DNA from: Reyranellaceae bacterium
GTDB lineage: Bacteria > Pseudomonadota > Alphaproteobacteria > Reyranellales > Reyranellaceae
Length of the DNA: 57,262 nt
Assembly: GCA_022844045.1 (NCBI GenBank)
Contig: JALHMM010000035.1
Span: 1 to 57,262, forward strand
Direction: 5' to 3'
Of this stretch, positions 39,612-48,425 are shown in pieces. How positions within the stretch are numbered: position 1 is the first letter of the stretch; every line of letters starts with the position of its first letter. Both the position numbers and the translations under genes were made by a program. The notes under the pieces are model-generated. The model worked only from the letters and a program-made list of their open reading frames with translations, did no database searches and was not told where the DNA came from.

Positions 39612-40219
39612 GCCGACCCTCGCTGCTGTTCATGCCAGGCTCTTCCGGTGCGGCCAGCTTCTGGCTGCCCGTGGGCGAGCTGTTGCCCGTCGCTTGGCGC
39701 AAACGGTACCTCGACTGGCCTGGCATGGGCTCGGTGCCGCCATCGCCGAGGATCGCCTCGTACGACGACCTCGCTGATCTGGTGCTCGACCGGCTCGAGG
39801 AGCCGACCGCGCTGGTGGCGCAGTCGATGGGCGGTGTGGTCGCCGCCAAGGTCGCCATCCGGCGGCCCGACCGCGTCAGCCATCTGGTGCTGACGGTTAC
39901 ATCGGGCGGTATCGACCGTAGCGCGTTCAATCTCGCCGATTGGCATGCCGACTACCGCAAGGCTCATCCGCACGCGCCGGCGTGGATCTTCGAGCATGGC
40001 CACGATCTGAGCGCCGGGTTGCGGACGCTGCGCATGCCGGTGCTGCTGGTCTGGGCGACGCGCGATGCGATCAGTCCGCTGGCTGTCGGCCGCCATCTCG
40101 CCGGGCTGATGCCGCGGGCCCGGCTGGTCGAGATCGACAGCGACGATCACTGGGTGGTGCGCCAGCATCCCGCGCAGGTCGCCCGCGAAATCGAGACACT
40201 GATCGCCCGAAAGGCCTGA
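39608..40219 (+). CDS. Small alpha/beta hydrolase
   Basis: A 203-aa protein starting at a GTG that overlaps the stop of the double YkgJ gene. It has the compact alpha/beta-hydrolase layout: LLFMPGSSGAASFW (oxyanion region), YLDWPGMG, the nucleophile elbow VAQSMGGVVAAKVA (Ser73, with Ala instead of the usual first Gly), LLVWATRDAISP with the acid, and SDDHWVV with the histidine. It is translationally coupled to the cysteine-cluster proteins, suggesting a joint function. The substrate is unknown. The longer frame back to 39494 would overlap the YkgJ gene and is rejected. Confidence 0.82.
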   Translation: MSRPSLLFMPGSSGAASFWLPVGELLPVAWRKRYLDWPGMGSVPPSPRIASYDDLADLVLDRLEEPTALVAQSMGGVVAAKVAIRRPDRVSHLVLTVTSGGIDRSAFNLADWHADYRKAHPHAPAWIFEHGHDLSAGLRTLRMPVLLVWATRDAISPLAVGRHLAGLMPRARLVEIDSDDHWVVRQHPAQVAREIETLIARKA

Positions 40220-40225
40220 AATGGA

Positions 40226-40255
40226 GCGGGCGGCGCCGTGGGGTGCGCCGCCCGC
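40226..40255 (+). terminator. Stem-loop after the hydrolase gene, possible terminator
   Basis: A perfect 11-bp stem GCGGGCGGCGC / GCGCCGCCCGC with an 8-base loop begins seven bases after the hydrolase stop. No T-run follows, so it would be a weak intrinsic terminator or an mRNA 3'-end stabiliser. Confidence 0.5.
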
Positions 40256-40441
40256 ATGACGCCCGTAATCGCCGGGCGCCGGGGAACTCGCGCCAATGGA
40301 TGGGGGTCCATAGGATGGTGCGAGTTCCGTATACAAGCTTAGGCGCCGTTCACCGCAAGGCAACGGCGCATCAAGACTGTGAATTCAAAAAATGTGGAAA
40401 ACCAATCGCTTCGCCAAGCCGCACCGATCCGTCTCATAGCC
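40226..40441 (-). ncRNA. Candidate structured small RNA downstream of recA
   Basis: Three stems occur within 145 bp. The central one (40283-40328) is a 12-bp stem (one G-U pair on the plus strand, an A-C mismatch on the minus) enclosing a second 5-bp stem. On the minus strand that inner loop is CCCCCA, a C-rich loop like the anti-Shine-Dalgarno loops of alphaproteobacterial sRNAs. The third stem is GCGCCGTT / AACGGCGC (40343-40369). A possible minus-strand promoter is TTGAAA (complement of 40472-40477), 18 bp, TGTATT (complement of 40448-40453). Strand and ends are guesses, and it does not match any RNA family I can name. Confidence 0.3.
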
Positions 40442-40507
40442 AAAATGAATACAGTCAGCTTAGCGTCAGGATTTCAACTTGCCCATACGAAGCTGACATC
40501 GCCTGTC

Positions 40508-40552
40508 AAAAAAAAGTCCGCGTGCCCGCCCTCCCCGGCCGACCACGCGGAC
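40508..40552 (-). terminator. Intrinsic terminator of recA
   Basis: On the minus strand GTCCGCGTG and CACGCGGAC form a 9-bp stem around a GC-rich loop, and eight T residues follow (AAAAAAAA at 40508-40515 on the plus strand). It begins 20 bases after the recA stop. Confidence 0.85.
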
Positions 40553-40571
40553 GCCCCTCAACCGATGAAAA

Positions 40572-41642
<1,071 letters not shown>

Positions 41643-42075
41643 CGTCTGCTCCTCGTTAGATCAGCCCTGCGGCTCCGCGACAATCAGGATAATTCGGACG
41701 AGCAAGCGCAATGTACGCATTTTGTTCTCCAACGGAAGGGAAAAATTAAGCCTCTGAAATTCTTTACAACTTGACACATGTTCTTGTGTTGTTCACGGCA
41801 ACGAACCGCGCCTATAGCGGCGCACACGGACGCCCCGAACGACGGGCGACCAAAGGCCTTTGTCGACCCAGCCCTTGGATGCAGCGATCGGCGTCCGGCC
41901 ACGGCACCACAGCGCCAGCAAGGCCGACACGGGAGTCATGCGCATGTCGCCACGCTCGGCAGTGGCGCGCCCGGTCATCGGCGCGCTATAGCGAAACACG
42001 AGCAAGTTCACCGTTCGCGCCGCGCTTTGAATGCGACGGGCACGACAATCCGCTCAGGGATCGGGGGCGCCGAGC
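41643..42075. other. recA upstream region / divergent spacer
   Basis: A 433-bp spacer between recA and the divergent YeiH-like gene. The recA-proximal 150 bp is AT-rich and holds the SOS box at 41780-41794. The distal 280 bp is GC-rich, with two short palindromes (AAAGGCCTTT near 41850, CGCTATAGCG near 41985) and no convincing gene. A 72-codon minus-strand frame at 41793-42011 shows no recognisable features. Confidence 0.6.
41780..41794 (-). promoter_or_regulatory. LexA (SOS) box of recA, alphaproteobacterial type
   Basis: GTTC-TTGTGTT-GTTC on the plus strand (GAAC-N7-GAAC on the recA strand) is an exact match to the alphaproteobacterial LexA consensus GTTC-N7-GTTC. It lies in the AT-rich recA leader about 140 bp before the start codon. 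RecA expression should therefore be induced by DNA damage. Confidence 0.85.
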
Positions 42076-43083
42076 GTGGTTTCCACCAAAGTGAAGACGG
42101 CCGCGATGGCAGCGCCCCCGCTGCTGGCCTGTGCCGTGCTCGCCTATGCCGCGTGGTATGCGCTGCGCCAGGTCAGCCTGCAGATCAGCCCGATCGCGCT
42201 CGCCATGCTGATCGGCATGCTGGCCGCCGGACTCGTCACCCTGCCCAAGGACGTGTCGAAGGAGATCGGCAACCTCTCCAAGACCATCCTGCGCTGGGGC
42301 ATCGTGCTGATGGGCCTGCAGCTCGACCTCAAGCGCATCATCGTCACCGCCGGCCCGGCCGTGCCGGTCACGCTGGTGGCGACCTGCGGCACCATCGCGC
42401 TGTTCTGGTGGATCGGCCGACGCATGGGCGTATCGGGCGCGCTCTCGGTGCTGGTCGCCATCGGCACCGGCATCTGCGGCGCCGCCGCCATCGTCGCCGC
42501 CTCCGCGCCGGCCAAGGCGAAGGACGAAGAGACCGGCTACGCGCTGGGCGTGATCACCTTGTGTGGCACGGTCGCGCTGTTCGCCGAGCCAGCGCTGATG
42601 CCGATCCTCGGCCTGTCGGAACAGGCCTTCGGCTTCTGGGCCGGCGCCTCGATCCATGAGGTGGCGCAGGTGGTGGCCGCGGCTTTCGCCGGCGGCCCGG
42701 TCGCCGGCGAGGTCGGCACGGTCGTCAAGCTCACCCGCGTGCTGTGGCTGGCGCCCTGCCTCATCGTGCTGTCGCTGGTGCTGCGGCGCATGGAAGGCGG
42801 CGACGGCAAGGAAGCCAAGGTCCCGCTGGTGCCGTGGTATGTGCTGGGCTTCCTGGCGATGGCCGCGATCGGCAGCGTCATCGAGCTCCCCGCCACCCTG
42901 CGCTCGACCATGGCATTGGTCGCCGGCGGCTTCTTCGTCATCGCGCTGGCGGGCGTCGGGCTCGGCCTGAAGTTCGGCCAGATCATGGCCTTCGGTGTCC
43001 GCCCGCTGCTTTTGGCCGTGCTCGCCTCGCTGTTCATCGCCATCATCACGCTCGCCTGGGTGATGTTCGTGGGGTGGATCTAG
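42076..43083 (+). CDS. YeiH-family (UPF0324) putative sulfate/sulfite exporter
   Basis: An approximately 335-aa membrane protein with about ten helices. It carries the family blocks PIALAMLIGMLAAGL, LSKTILRWGIVLMGLQLDLKRI, VAIGTGICGAAAIVAASAP, GASIHEVAQVVAAAF and a final helix FIAIITLAWVMFVGW. Members are annotated as putative sulfate or sulfite exporters; evidence is limited. A GTG at 42076 with GGGGGCG upstream is taken as start; ATG at 42031 is possible. It is followed 47 bp later by an omega-aminotransferase gene. If that enzyme acts on taurine, export of sulfite or sulfate would make sense, but this is only inference. Confidence 0.83.
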   Translation: MVSTKVKTAAMAAPPLLACAVLAYAAWYALRQVSLQISPIALAMLIGMLAAGLVTLPKDVSKEIGNLSKTILRWGIVLMGLQLDLKRIIVTAGPAVPVTLVATCGTIALFWWIGRRMGVSGALSVLVAIGTGICGAAAIVAASAPAKAKDEETGYALGVITLCGTVALFAEPALMPILGLSEQAFGFWAGASIHEVAQVVAAAFAGGPVAGEVGTVVKLTRVLWLAPCLIVLSLVLRRMEGGDGKEAKVPLVPWYVLGFLAMAAIGSVIELPATLRSTMALVAGGFFVIALAGVGLGLKFGQIMAFGVRPLLLAVLASLFIAIITLAWVMFVGWI

Positions 43084-43130
43084 CCCGCCTTCGTTCCGAC
43101 GTGCCCACCACAAGTTTGCAGGAGGCCGTG

Positions 43131-44516
43131 ATGTCGCTCACCAACGCACCCGATCCCGCTATTCGCGAAGCTGTTGTGCGGCAGGACCTCAAACACGTCC
43201 TGCACCCGATCGTTCAGCACAAGGCGCTGGAGGCCAAGCAGATCGTCGTGACCGGTGGCGAAGGCTCCACTGTCTACGACGCCGACGGCACCGCCTATCT
43301 CGACGCGATGGCCGGGCTGTGGTGCGTCAACATCGGCTACGGCCGCACCGAGCTGGCCACCGTGGCGGCGGACCAGCTGCGTCAGCTGGCCTATTTCCCG
43401 CACACCTCGATGAACGTGCCGGCCGCGGCGCTGGGCGAGAAGCTCAACGACCTGGTGGGCGGCGGCTATCACACCTACTTCGTCAACTCGGGCTCCGAGG
43501 CGAACGAGGCCGGCTTCAAGATCGCCCGCCAGTACATGAAGCACGAGCATCCCGGGCACTATCGCTTCAAGACCGTCAGCCGCTACTTCTCCTATCACGG
43601 CACGACCTTGGCGACCCTGGACGCCGGCGGCATGGGTGAGCGCAAGGCGAAGTTCGAGCCGTTCTCGGGCGACTTCGTGCATGTCGCCCATCCCTATTGC
43701 TATCGCTGCCCGTTCGGCCTCGAGTATCCGAGCTGCGGCCTGGCCTGCGTCAAGAACATGGAGACGACCATTCTCGGCGAAGGCCCCGAGACGATCGCCG
43801 AGGTGATCATCGAGCCGATCATGAGCGGCGTCGGCGTCGCGGTTCCGCCCGACGAATACCTGCCCGAGGTCGAGAAGCTCTGCCGCAAGTACGGCATCCT
43901 TCTGCATGTCGACGAGGTGATCAACGGCTTCGGCCGCACCGGCAAGATGTTCGCGCATCAGCACTACGGCGTCTCGCCCGACATCATCGCGGTCGCCAAG
44001 GGCATCTCCAGCGCCTACCTGCCGATCGCCGCGACGATGGTGAAGAACAAGGTGTTCGACAGCTTCTATGGCGAGGTGTCGGAGAACCGGCAGGTCTTCC
44101 AGGTGAACACCTATGGCGGCCACCCGGTCTCCGCAGCGGTCGCCGTGCGCAACATCGAGATCCTGACAGCCGAGAAGCTGACCGAGCGCGCCGCCGAGAC
44201 CGGCGCCTATTTCATCGACGCGCTGCGCACCCTGATGAAGAAGCACAAGACGGTCGGCGATGTCCGCGGCAAGGGCCTGCTGATCGGCGTCGAGCTGGTC
44301 AAGGATCGCGCCACCAAGGAGCCGGTCGACGCCCAGACGATCACGGCCATCTCGGACTTCTGCCGCGACAACGGCGTGCTGGTGGGCCGCGCCGGCGGCG
44401 GGCGGCGCTACGGCAACACCATCACGATGTGCCCGCCCCTGGTGATCACCCGGGCCGAGTGCGACCGGATCGTCGAGACGCTGGATCGCGCTTTGTCGGC
44501 GGTCAAGATCGGCTGA
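43131..44516 (+). CDS. Class III (omega) aminotransferase
   Basis: A 461-aa PLP-dependent enzyme of the aspartate aminotransferase family, class III. It has YLDAMAGLWCVNIGYGR, VNSGSEANEAGFKIAR, SRYFSYHGTTLATL, VIIEPIMSGVGVAVPP, LHVDEVINGFGRTGKMF, and the Schiff-base lysine in IAVAKGISSAYLPI. The CYRCPFGLEYPSCGLAC segment resembles taurine:pyruvate and related omega-amino acid transaminases. The amino donor (beta-alanine, taurine, putrescine or similar) is not determined. The start is clear (GGAGG seven bases before ATG). It lies in an operon-like arrangement with the YeiH-type exporter. Confidence 0.9.
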   Translation: MSLTNAPDPAIREAVVRQDLKHVLHPIVQHKALEAKQIVVTGGEGSTVYDADGTAYLDAMAGLWCVNIGYGRTELATVAADQLRQLAYFPHTSMNVPAAALGEKLNDLVGGGYHTYFVNSGSEANEAGFKIARQYMKHEHPGHYRFKTVSRYFSYHGTTLATLDAGGMGERKAKFEPFSGDFVHVAHPYCYRCPFGLEYPSCGLACVKNMETTILGEGPETIAEVIIEPIMSGVGVAVPPDEYLPEVEKLCRKYGILLHVDEVINGFGRTGKMFAHQHYGVSPDIIAVAKGISSAYLPIAATMVKNKVFDSFYGEVSENRQVFQVNTYGGHPVSAAVAVRNIEILTAEKLTERAAETGAYFIDALRTLMKKHKTVGDVRGKGLLIGVELVKDRATKEPVDAQTITAISDFCRDNGVLVGRAGGGRRYGNTITMCPPLVITRAECDRIVETLDRALSAVKIG

Positions 44517-44532
44517 GGCTAATACTCCAGAC

Positions 44533-46626
44533 CTAGGTGTGCAGCAGGTCCTCCAGGCGGATCGGCAGGTTGCGCAGACGCTTGCCGGTGGCGTGGAAGA
44601 CCGCATTGGCGATCGCCGGTGCCACGCCAACCAGTGAGACCTCGCCCAGGCCCTTCACGCCCAACCCGTTGACGTGTGGATCGTGTTCCTCGACGAAGTG
44701 GGCCTCGATCTGGGCGATGTCGAGATTCACCGGCACCAGATAGTCGCCCATATGCGCGTTGACCGGCCGCCCGTCGCGCGCGTCGAGCACGGTGCGTTCC
44801 ATCAGCGCCTGGCCGATGCCACCCACCATGCCGCCGATGCACTGGCTGCGCGCCAAGCGCGGATTGACGATACGGCCTGCGCCATAGGCGCCGACCAGAC
44901 GACGCACGCGCACCATGCCGAGATCGGGATCAACCGCGACCTCGGCGAAGACCGCGCCGAAGGCGTGCATCGAGTAGCGCCGCGCTACTTCCGGGTCACG
45001 CGCCGATGAGCCGCTCGCCTCCATCTTGCCTCTGCCGCCCTTAGCGATCTCGGCACGCAGGTTGACGCAGGCCGCGTGCACCGCGGTGCCGACCGAGGCC
45101 ATGGTCTGCGAGCCACCATGCGGCGGCGTCGGCGGAAAGGCCGAGGAGCCGATCTTCAGCGTGATGCGCTCCACTGGCATGCCGAGCGTATCGGCCGCGA
45201 CCTGGGTCAGCGACGTGTAGGTGCCCGGCCCCATGTCGCTGGCCGCGGTCTCGATCTCGACCGCGCCGTCGGGCAACAGGCGTGCCCGCGCATTGGCGGC
45301 GTTCTGCAGCGCCGGATAGGTGGTCGAGGCCATGCCCAAGCCGATCAGCAGACGGTCGTCGCGCATCGAGCGTGGCGCTGGCGTGCGCCGCGACCAGCCG
45401 AACTTCTCGGCGCCCAGATCGTAGCATTGCACCATCGAGCGGCTGGAGAACGGCCGGCCGTCGCTCTCGTCGACCTTGGGCTCGTTGCGCTTGCGCAGCT
45501 CGATCGGATCGATGCCGAGCTGATAGGAGAGTTCGTCGAGCGACGATTCAAGCGCGAAGATACCGCTCGATTCGCCGGGACCACGCATGTAGAGCGGCGT
45601 GGCGATGTCGAGCGGCACCAGGCGGTAGCGCGTCAGCACGTTGGGCGACGAATACATGTACGTCGTCGCCGAGGTCAGCGCCTCGACATACTGCTCATAG
45701 CGGCTGGTCTCGCCCGCGCCGTCGTGGATCACCGCAGTGAGCTTGCCGTCACGCGTCGCACCGAGCGCCACGCGCTGCAGGGTACGCGGACGATGGCCGG
45801 TGTGGAAGAAGGTTTGGCGCCGCGTCAGCACCAGCTTCACCGGCCGGCCGACCACGCGTGCGCCCAGCGCCGCCAGCGTGACATGCGGCCAAGTGCGCAG
45901 GCTGGTGCCGAAGGCGCCCCCGATGAACGGGCATATCACCTGGACGTTCTCGCGCGGCAGACCAAACACGGCGGCAATCTCGGCCTGCTCGTTGACCACG
46001 AACTGGCTCTTGCTCCACAGCGTCAGGCGATCGCCCTCCCACGCCGCGACGGTGGCGTGCAGTTCCATCGGCGTGTGGTTCTCGCGTGCCATGTCGAACT
46101 CGCCGGAGAACTTCACCGGCGCGGCGGCGAACGCCTTCTCGGCGTCGCCGCGCTCGACGTTCGAGTGGCCGCGCCCGCCCTGCGGGTCGACCGGCTGCGC
46201 GCGCTTGTCGAGCTGATCGACGAGCGGCGGCGTCGCCTCGTAGCGAATCTGCAGCGTTGCCGCCGCGCGTTCTGCCTGGTCCAGCGTCTCGGCGACGATC
46301 AGTGCCACCGGCTGGCCGTAGAATCGCACCTGCCCGTCCTGGAGCACGTGCAGACGCTCGCCCGCAGGCGGGTCGATCGGCGCACGGTGAGCGCGATAGG
46401 CCAGCTTCGGTGCGTTGCGATGGCTGATCACCGCCAGTACGCCCGGCATGCGCTCGACCGACTCGGCGTCGACCGACACCACACGGCCCAGCCCGACCGT
46501 AGCACCGACGATGACGGCGTGTGCCTGGTGTGGGCGATTGAAGTCGGCGGCGTAGCGCGCCGCGCCCGTGACCTTGGCCCGACCATCGACGCGGGCAAGG
46601 GAGGTCCCGATACCGACCGCGGTCAT
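44533..46626 (-). CDS. Aldehyde oxidoreductase molybdenum-binding subunit (PaoC/YagR-like)
   Basis: A 697-aa large subunit of the xanthine oxidase family. It starts MTAVGIGTSLARVDGRAKVTGAARYAAD, has VICPFIGGAFGTSLRTW and LYMRGPGES in the cofactor-binding region, GSQTMASVGTAVHAA, and the catalytic glutamate in GLGEVSLVGVAPAIANAV near the end. It binds the Mo cytosine dinucleotide cofactor and oxidises aldehydes or N-heterocycles with water as oxygen source. The ATG at 46626 overlaps the stop of the FAD subunit gene (TGATG). The set follows the E. coli PaoABC order (FeS, FAD, Mo). Confidence 0.9.
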   Translation of the reverse strand: MTAVGIGTSLARVDGRAKVTGAARYAADFNRPHQAHAVIVGATVGLGRVVSVDAESVERMPGVLAVISHRNAPKLAYRAHRAPIDPPAGERLHVLQDGQVRFYGQPVALIVAETLDQAERAAATLQIRYEATPPLVDQLDKRAQPVDPQGGRGHSNVERGDAEKAFAAAPVKFSGEFDMARENHTPMELHATVAAWEGDRLTLWSKSQFVVNEQAEIAAVFGLPRENVQVICPFIGGAFGTSLRTWPHVTLAALGARVVGRPVKLVLTRRQTFFHTGHRPRTLQRVALGATRDGKLTAVIHDGAGETSRYEQYVEALTSATTYMYSSPNVLTRYRLVPLDIATPLYMRGPGESSGIFALESSLDELSYQLGIDPIELRKRNEPKVDESDGRPFSSRSMVQCYDLGAEKFGWSRRTPAPRSMRDDRLLIGLGMASTTYPALQNAANARARLLPDGAVEIETAASDMGPGTYTSLTQVAADTLGMPVERITLKIGSSAFPPTPPHGGSQTMASVGTAVHAACVNLRAEIAKGGRGKMEASGSSARDPEVARRYSMHAFGAVFAEVAVDPDLGMVRVRRLVGAYGAGRIVNPRLARSQCIGGMVGGIGQALMERTVLDARDGRPVNAHMGDYLVPVNLDIAQIEAHFVEEHDPHVNGLGVKGLGEVSLVGVAPAIANAVFHATGKRLRNLPIRLEDLLHT

Positions 46627-47603
46627 CACACTTCTCCCGCCATCTCGAGGGTGCGCACGATCGTCCTGGGCAGCAGGTCGACCTTGTAGTGGTTGTGCTC
46701 CAGCGGTTTGGCGCCATTGGTCGCGACGCGCGCAGCTTGCTCGAAGGTAGCGCGGGCGGCGCGCTGACCGACCAGCGCGGTCTCTACCGTACGCATGCGC
46801 CAAGGTATGGTGCCGACGCCGCCGCAAGCGACACGCGCGGCGCGAATGACGCCGTTATCGATCTGAAGTGCAGCGCCGGCCGAGACCACGGCGAACTCAT
46901 AGGACGCGCGGTCGCGTACCTTGAGATAGCGCGCGCGGATGGCATACGGCCCGTTGGGCACGCGGATCTCCACGATCAGCTCGCCGGGCCTCAGCGTGTG
47001 TTCGAGATGCGGCGTTTCGCCGGGAACGCGGTAGAGCTCCTCGACCGGAAAGCGCCGCTCGCCGCCGCCGGGCGCGACGACACGCACCTTGGCGTCGAGG
47101 GCGACCAGCGCGACGGCGAGATCGGAAGGATGCGTAGCCGCGCAATGCTGGCTGGCACCGAAGATCGCCAGACCGGCGTTCAAGCCCAAGAGCGCGGTGC
47201 AACCCGACCCCGGCCGCCGCTTGTTGCAGGGCGCGTCGAGCATGCGAAAGTACGGGCAGCGCACGCGCTGCAGCAGATTGCCACCAATCGACGCCATGTT
47301 GCGCAGCTGCGGTGAGGCACCCTGCTCCAGCGATTCTGAAATCAGCGGCTGGCGCTTGCGTACCTCGGGATGGGCCGCGACCTCGGACATGCTCGCGAGA
47401 GCACCCATCACCAGCTCGTCGCTTTCCAAGCGGATGTAGTCCAGCGGCAGGCGATTGATGTCGACGAGACTCTGCGGTCGTTCGACCTCGTCACGCATCA
47501 GGTCGATCAGGGTTGTGCCGCCGGCGATGTAGCGTGCACCGGCCTGCGCCGCGGCCAGCGCATCGGACACGTTTGCAACCTTCTGGAAACGGAACGAATG
47601 CAT
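46626..47603 (-). CDS. Aldehyde oxidoreductase FAD-binding subunit (PaoB/YagS-like)
   Basis: A 325-aa medium subunit. The FAD pyrophosphate motif IAGGTTLIDL lies at 26-35 and the second FAD block is RNMASIGGNLLQR. Cysteines at about 116, 126, 135 and 154 (RCPYFR, PCNKRRPGSGC, HCAATHPSD) match the extra [4Fe-4S] loop that distinguishes PaoB/YagS from ordinary xanthine dehydrogenase FAD subunits. The ATG at 47603 follows GGGAG. It is positioned between the FeS gene (26 bp upstream) and the Mo subunit gene (1-nt overlap). The cluster relays electrons between FAD and the [2Fe-2S] centres. Confidence 0.9.
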   Translation of the reverse strand: MHSFRFQKVANVSDALAAAQAGARYIAGGTTLIDLMRDEVERPQSLVDINRLPLDYIRLESDELVMGALASMSEVAAHPEVRKRQPLISESLEQGASPQLRNMASIGGNLLQRVRCPYFRMLDAPCNKRRPGSGCTALLGLNAGLAIFGASQHCAATHPSDLAVALVALDAKVRVVAPGGGERRFPVEELYRVPGETPHLEHTLRPGELIVEIRVPNGPYAIRARYLKVRDRASYEFAVVSAGAALQIDNGVIRAARVACGGVGTIPWRMRTVETALVGQRAARATFEQAARVATNGAKPLEHNHYKVDLLPRTIVRTLEMAGEV

Positions 47604-47629
47604 GGTCAGCTCCCTGGGTTGGTTGTGGC

Positions 47630-48196
47630 TCAGCGCTTGGCGGCGGCTTCGGCGACGGCGGCGACGATGCCGGGATAGGCCCCACACCGGCAGATGTTGC
47701 CGCTCATCCAGAATCTGATCTCCTCGGGCGAGCCGGCATGACCCTCGGCGATGCAGGCGACACCCGACATGATCTGGCCGGCGGTGCAGTAGCCGCACTG
47801 CAGGCCCTCGTGTTCGATGAACGCGGCCTGCAGCGGGTGCAGCTTGTCGCCCTCCGCCAAGCCCTCGATGGTGCGGATCTCCGCGCCGTCGTGCATCACC
47901 GCCAGCGTCAGGCAGGAATTCACCCGCTGGCCGTTGATCAGCACCGTACAGGCGCCACAGGCGCCCTGGTTGCAGCCCTTCTTGGTGCCGGTGAGATCGA
48001 GGGTTTCGCGCAACAGGTCGAGGACCGATTGGCGTGGATCGACGGCGAGCTGCTTGCGCTGGCCGTTGATGGTGATCGCGACCAACATGCTCGCCGGCGG
48101 ATCGGCGACGGGCGCAGTCTGCGCCTGATCGGCAGTAGCCGCCGGCACGGCGACGGCAGTGCCAGAGATGAGAAGATTGCGGCGCGACATACCCAT
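47630..48196 (-). CDS. Aldehyde oxidoreductase [2Fe-2S] subunit with Tat signal (PaoA/YagT-like)
   Basis: A 188-aa small subunit. MGMSRRNLLISGTAVAVPAA is a twin-arginine signal, so the assembled enzyme is probably exported folded to the periplasm as in E. coli PaoABC. The plant-type cluster cysteines are CNQGACGAC (75, 80, 83) with Cys95, and the second cluster uses CGYC (134, 137) and CRC (169, 171). The ATG at 48196 has AGGGG eight bases upstream. It heads the three-gene operon and is divergent from a large regulator gene across a 229-bp spacer. Confidence 0.9.
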   Translation of the reverse strand: MGMSRRNLLISGTAVAVPAATADQAQTAPVADPPASMLVAITINGQRKQLAVDPRQSVLDLLRETLDLTGTKKGCNQGACGACTVLINGQRVNSCLTLAVMHDGAEIRTIEGLAEGDKLHPLQAAFIEHEGLQCGYCTAGQIMSGVACIAEGHAGSPEEIRFWMSGNICRCGAYPGIVAAVAEAAAKR

Positions 48197-48425
48197 AACA
48201 TACCCCTGCTCGTCTCCCGAACGCGGCAGTCCGGTTGGCGCGGAAGGTGATCGAGAGGCTGGGGCAACGCGAGTGAGGACGTGTGAATCGTCGTGAATCA
48301 CCGCGGCTGCTCAAATTTCGGGCATGCCGCTTGTTTCTCGAACCGCATTGGAACGACACGCACTGCAATTTACAAGTTTTCACGCCTCCACGAAGATGTC
48401 GGTAAGGAAACCGTCAGGCCTGTAG

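Larger units (their letters stand above)
40220..40571. other. Non-coding gap between the hydrolase gene and recA
   Basis: This 352-bp gap has no credible gene. It contains three strong stem-loops (40226-40255, 40283-40328, 40343-40369), an AT-richer stretch around 40370-40500, and the recA terminator at 40508-40552. Part of it is described separately as a candidate small RNA. Confidence 0.8.

Noticed and set aside
41793..42011. A 72-codon minus-strand frame upstream of recA
   Set aside because: No ribosome binding site, no motif, Arg-rich tail, and it begins inside a region better explained as recA/YeiH divergent spacer.
45076..46689. A 537-codon plus-strand open frame
   Set aside because: Antisense shadow of the molybdenum-binding subunit; composition is Arg/Ala/His-rich and unlike any family.
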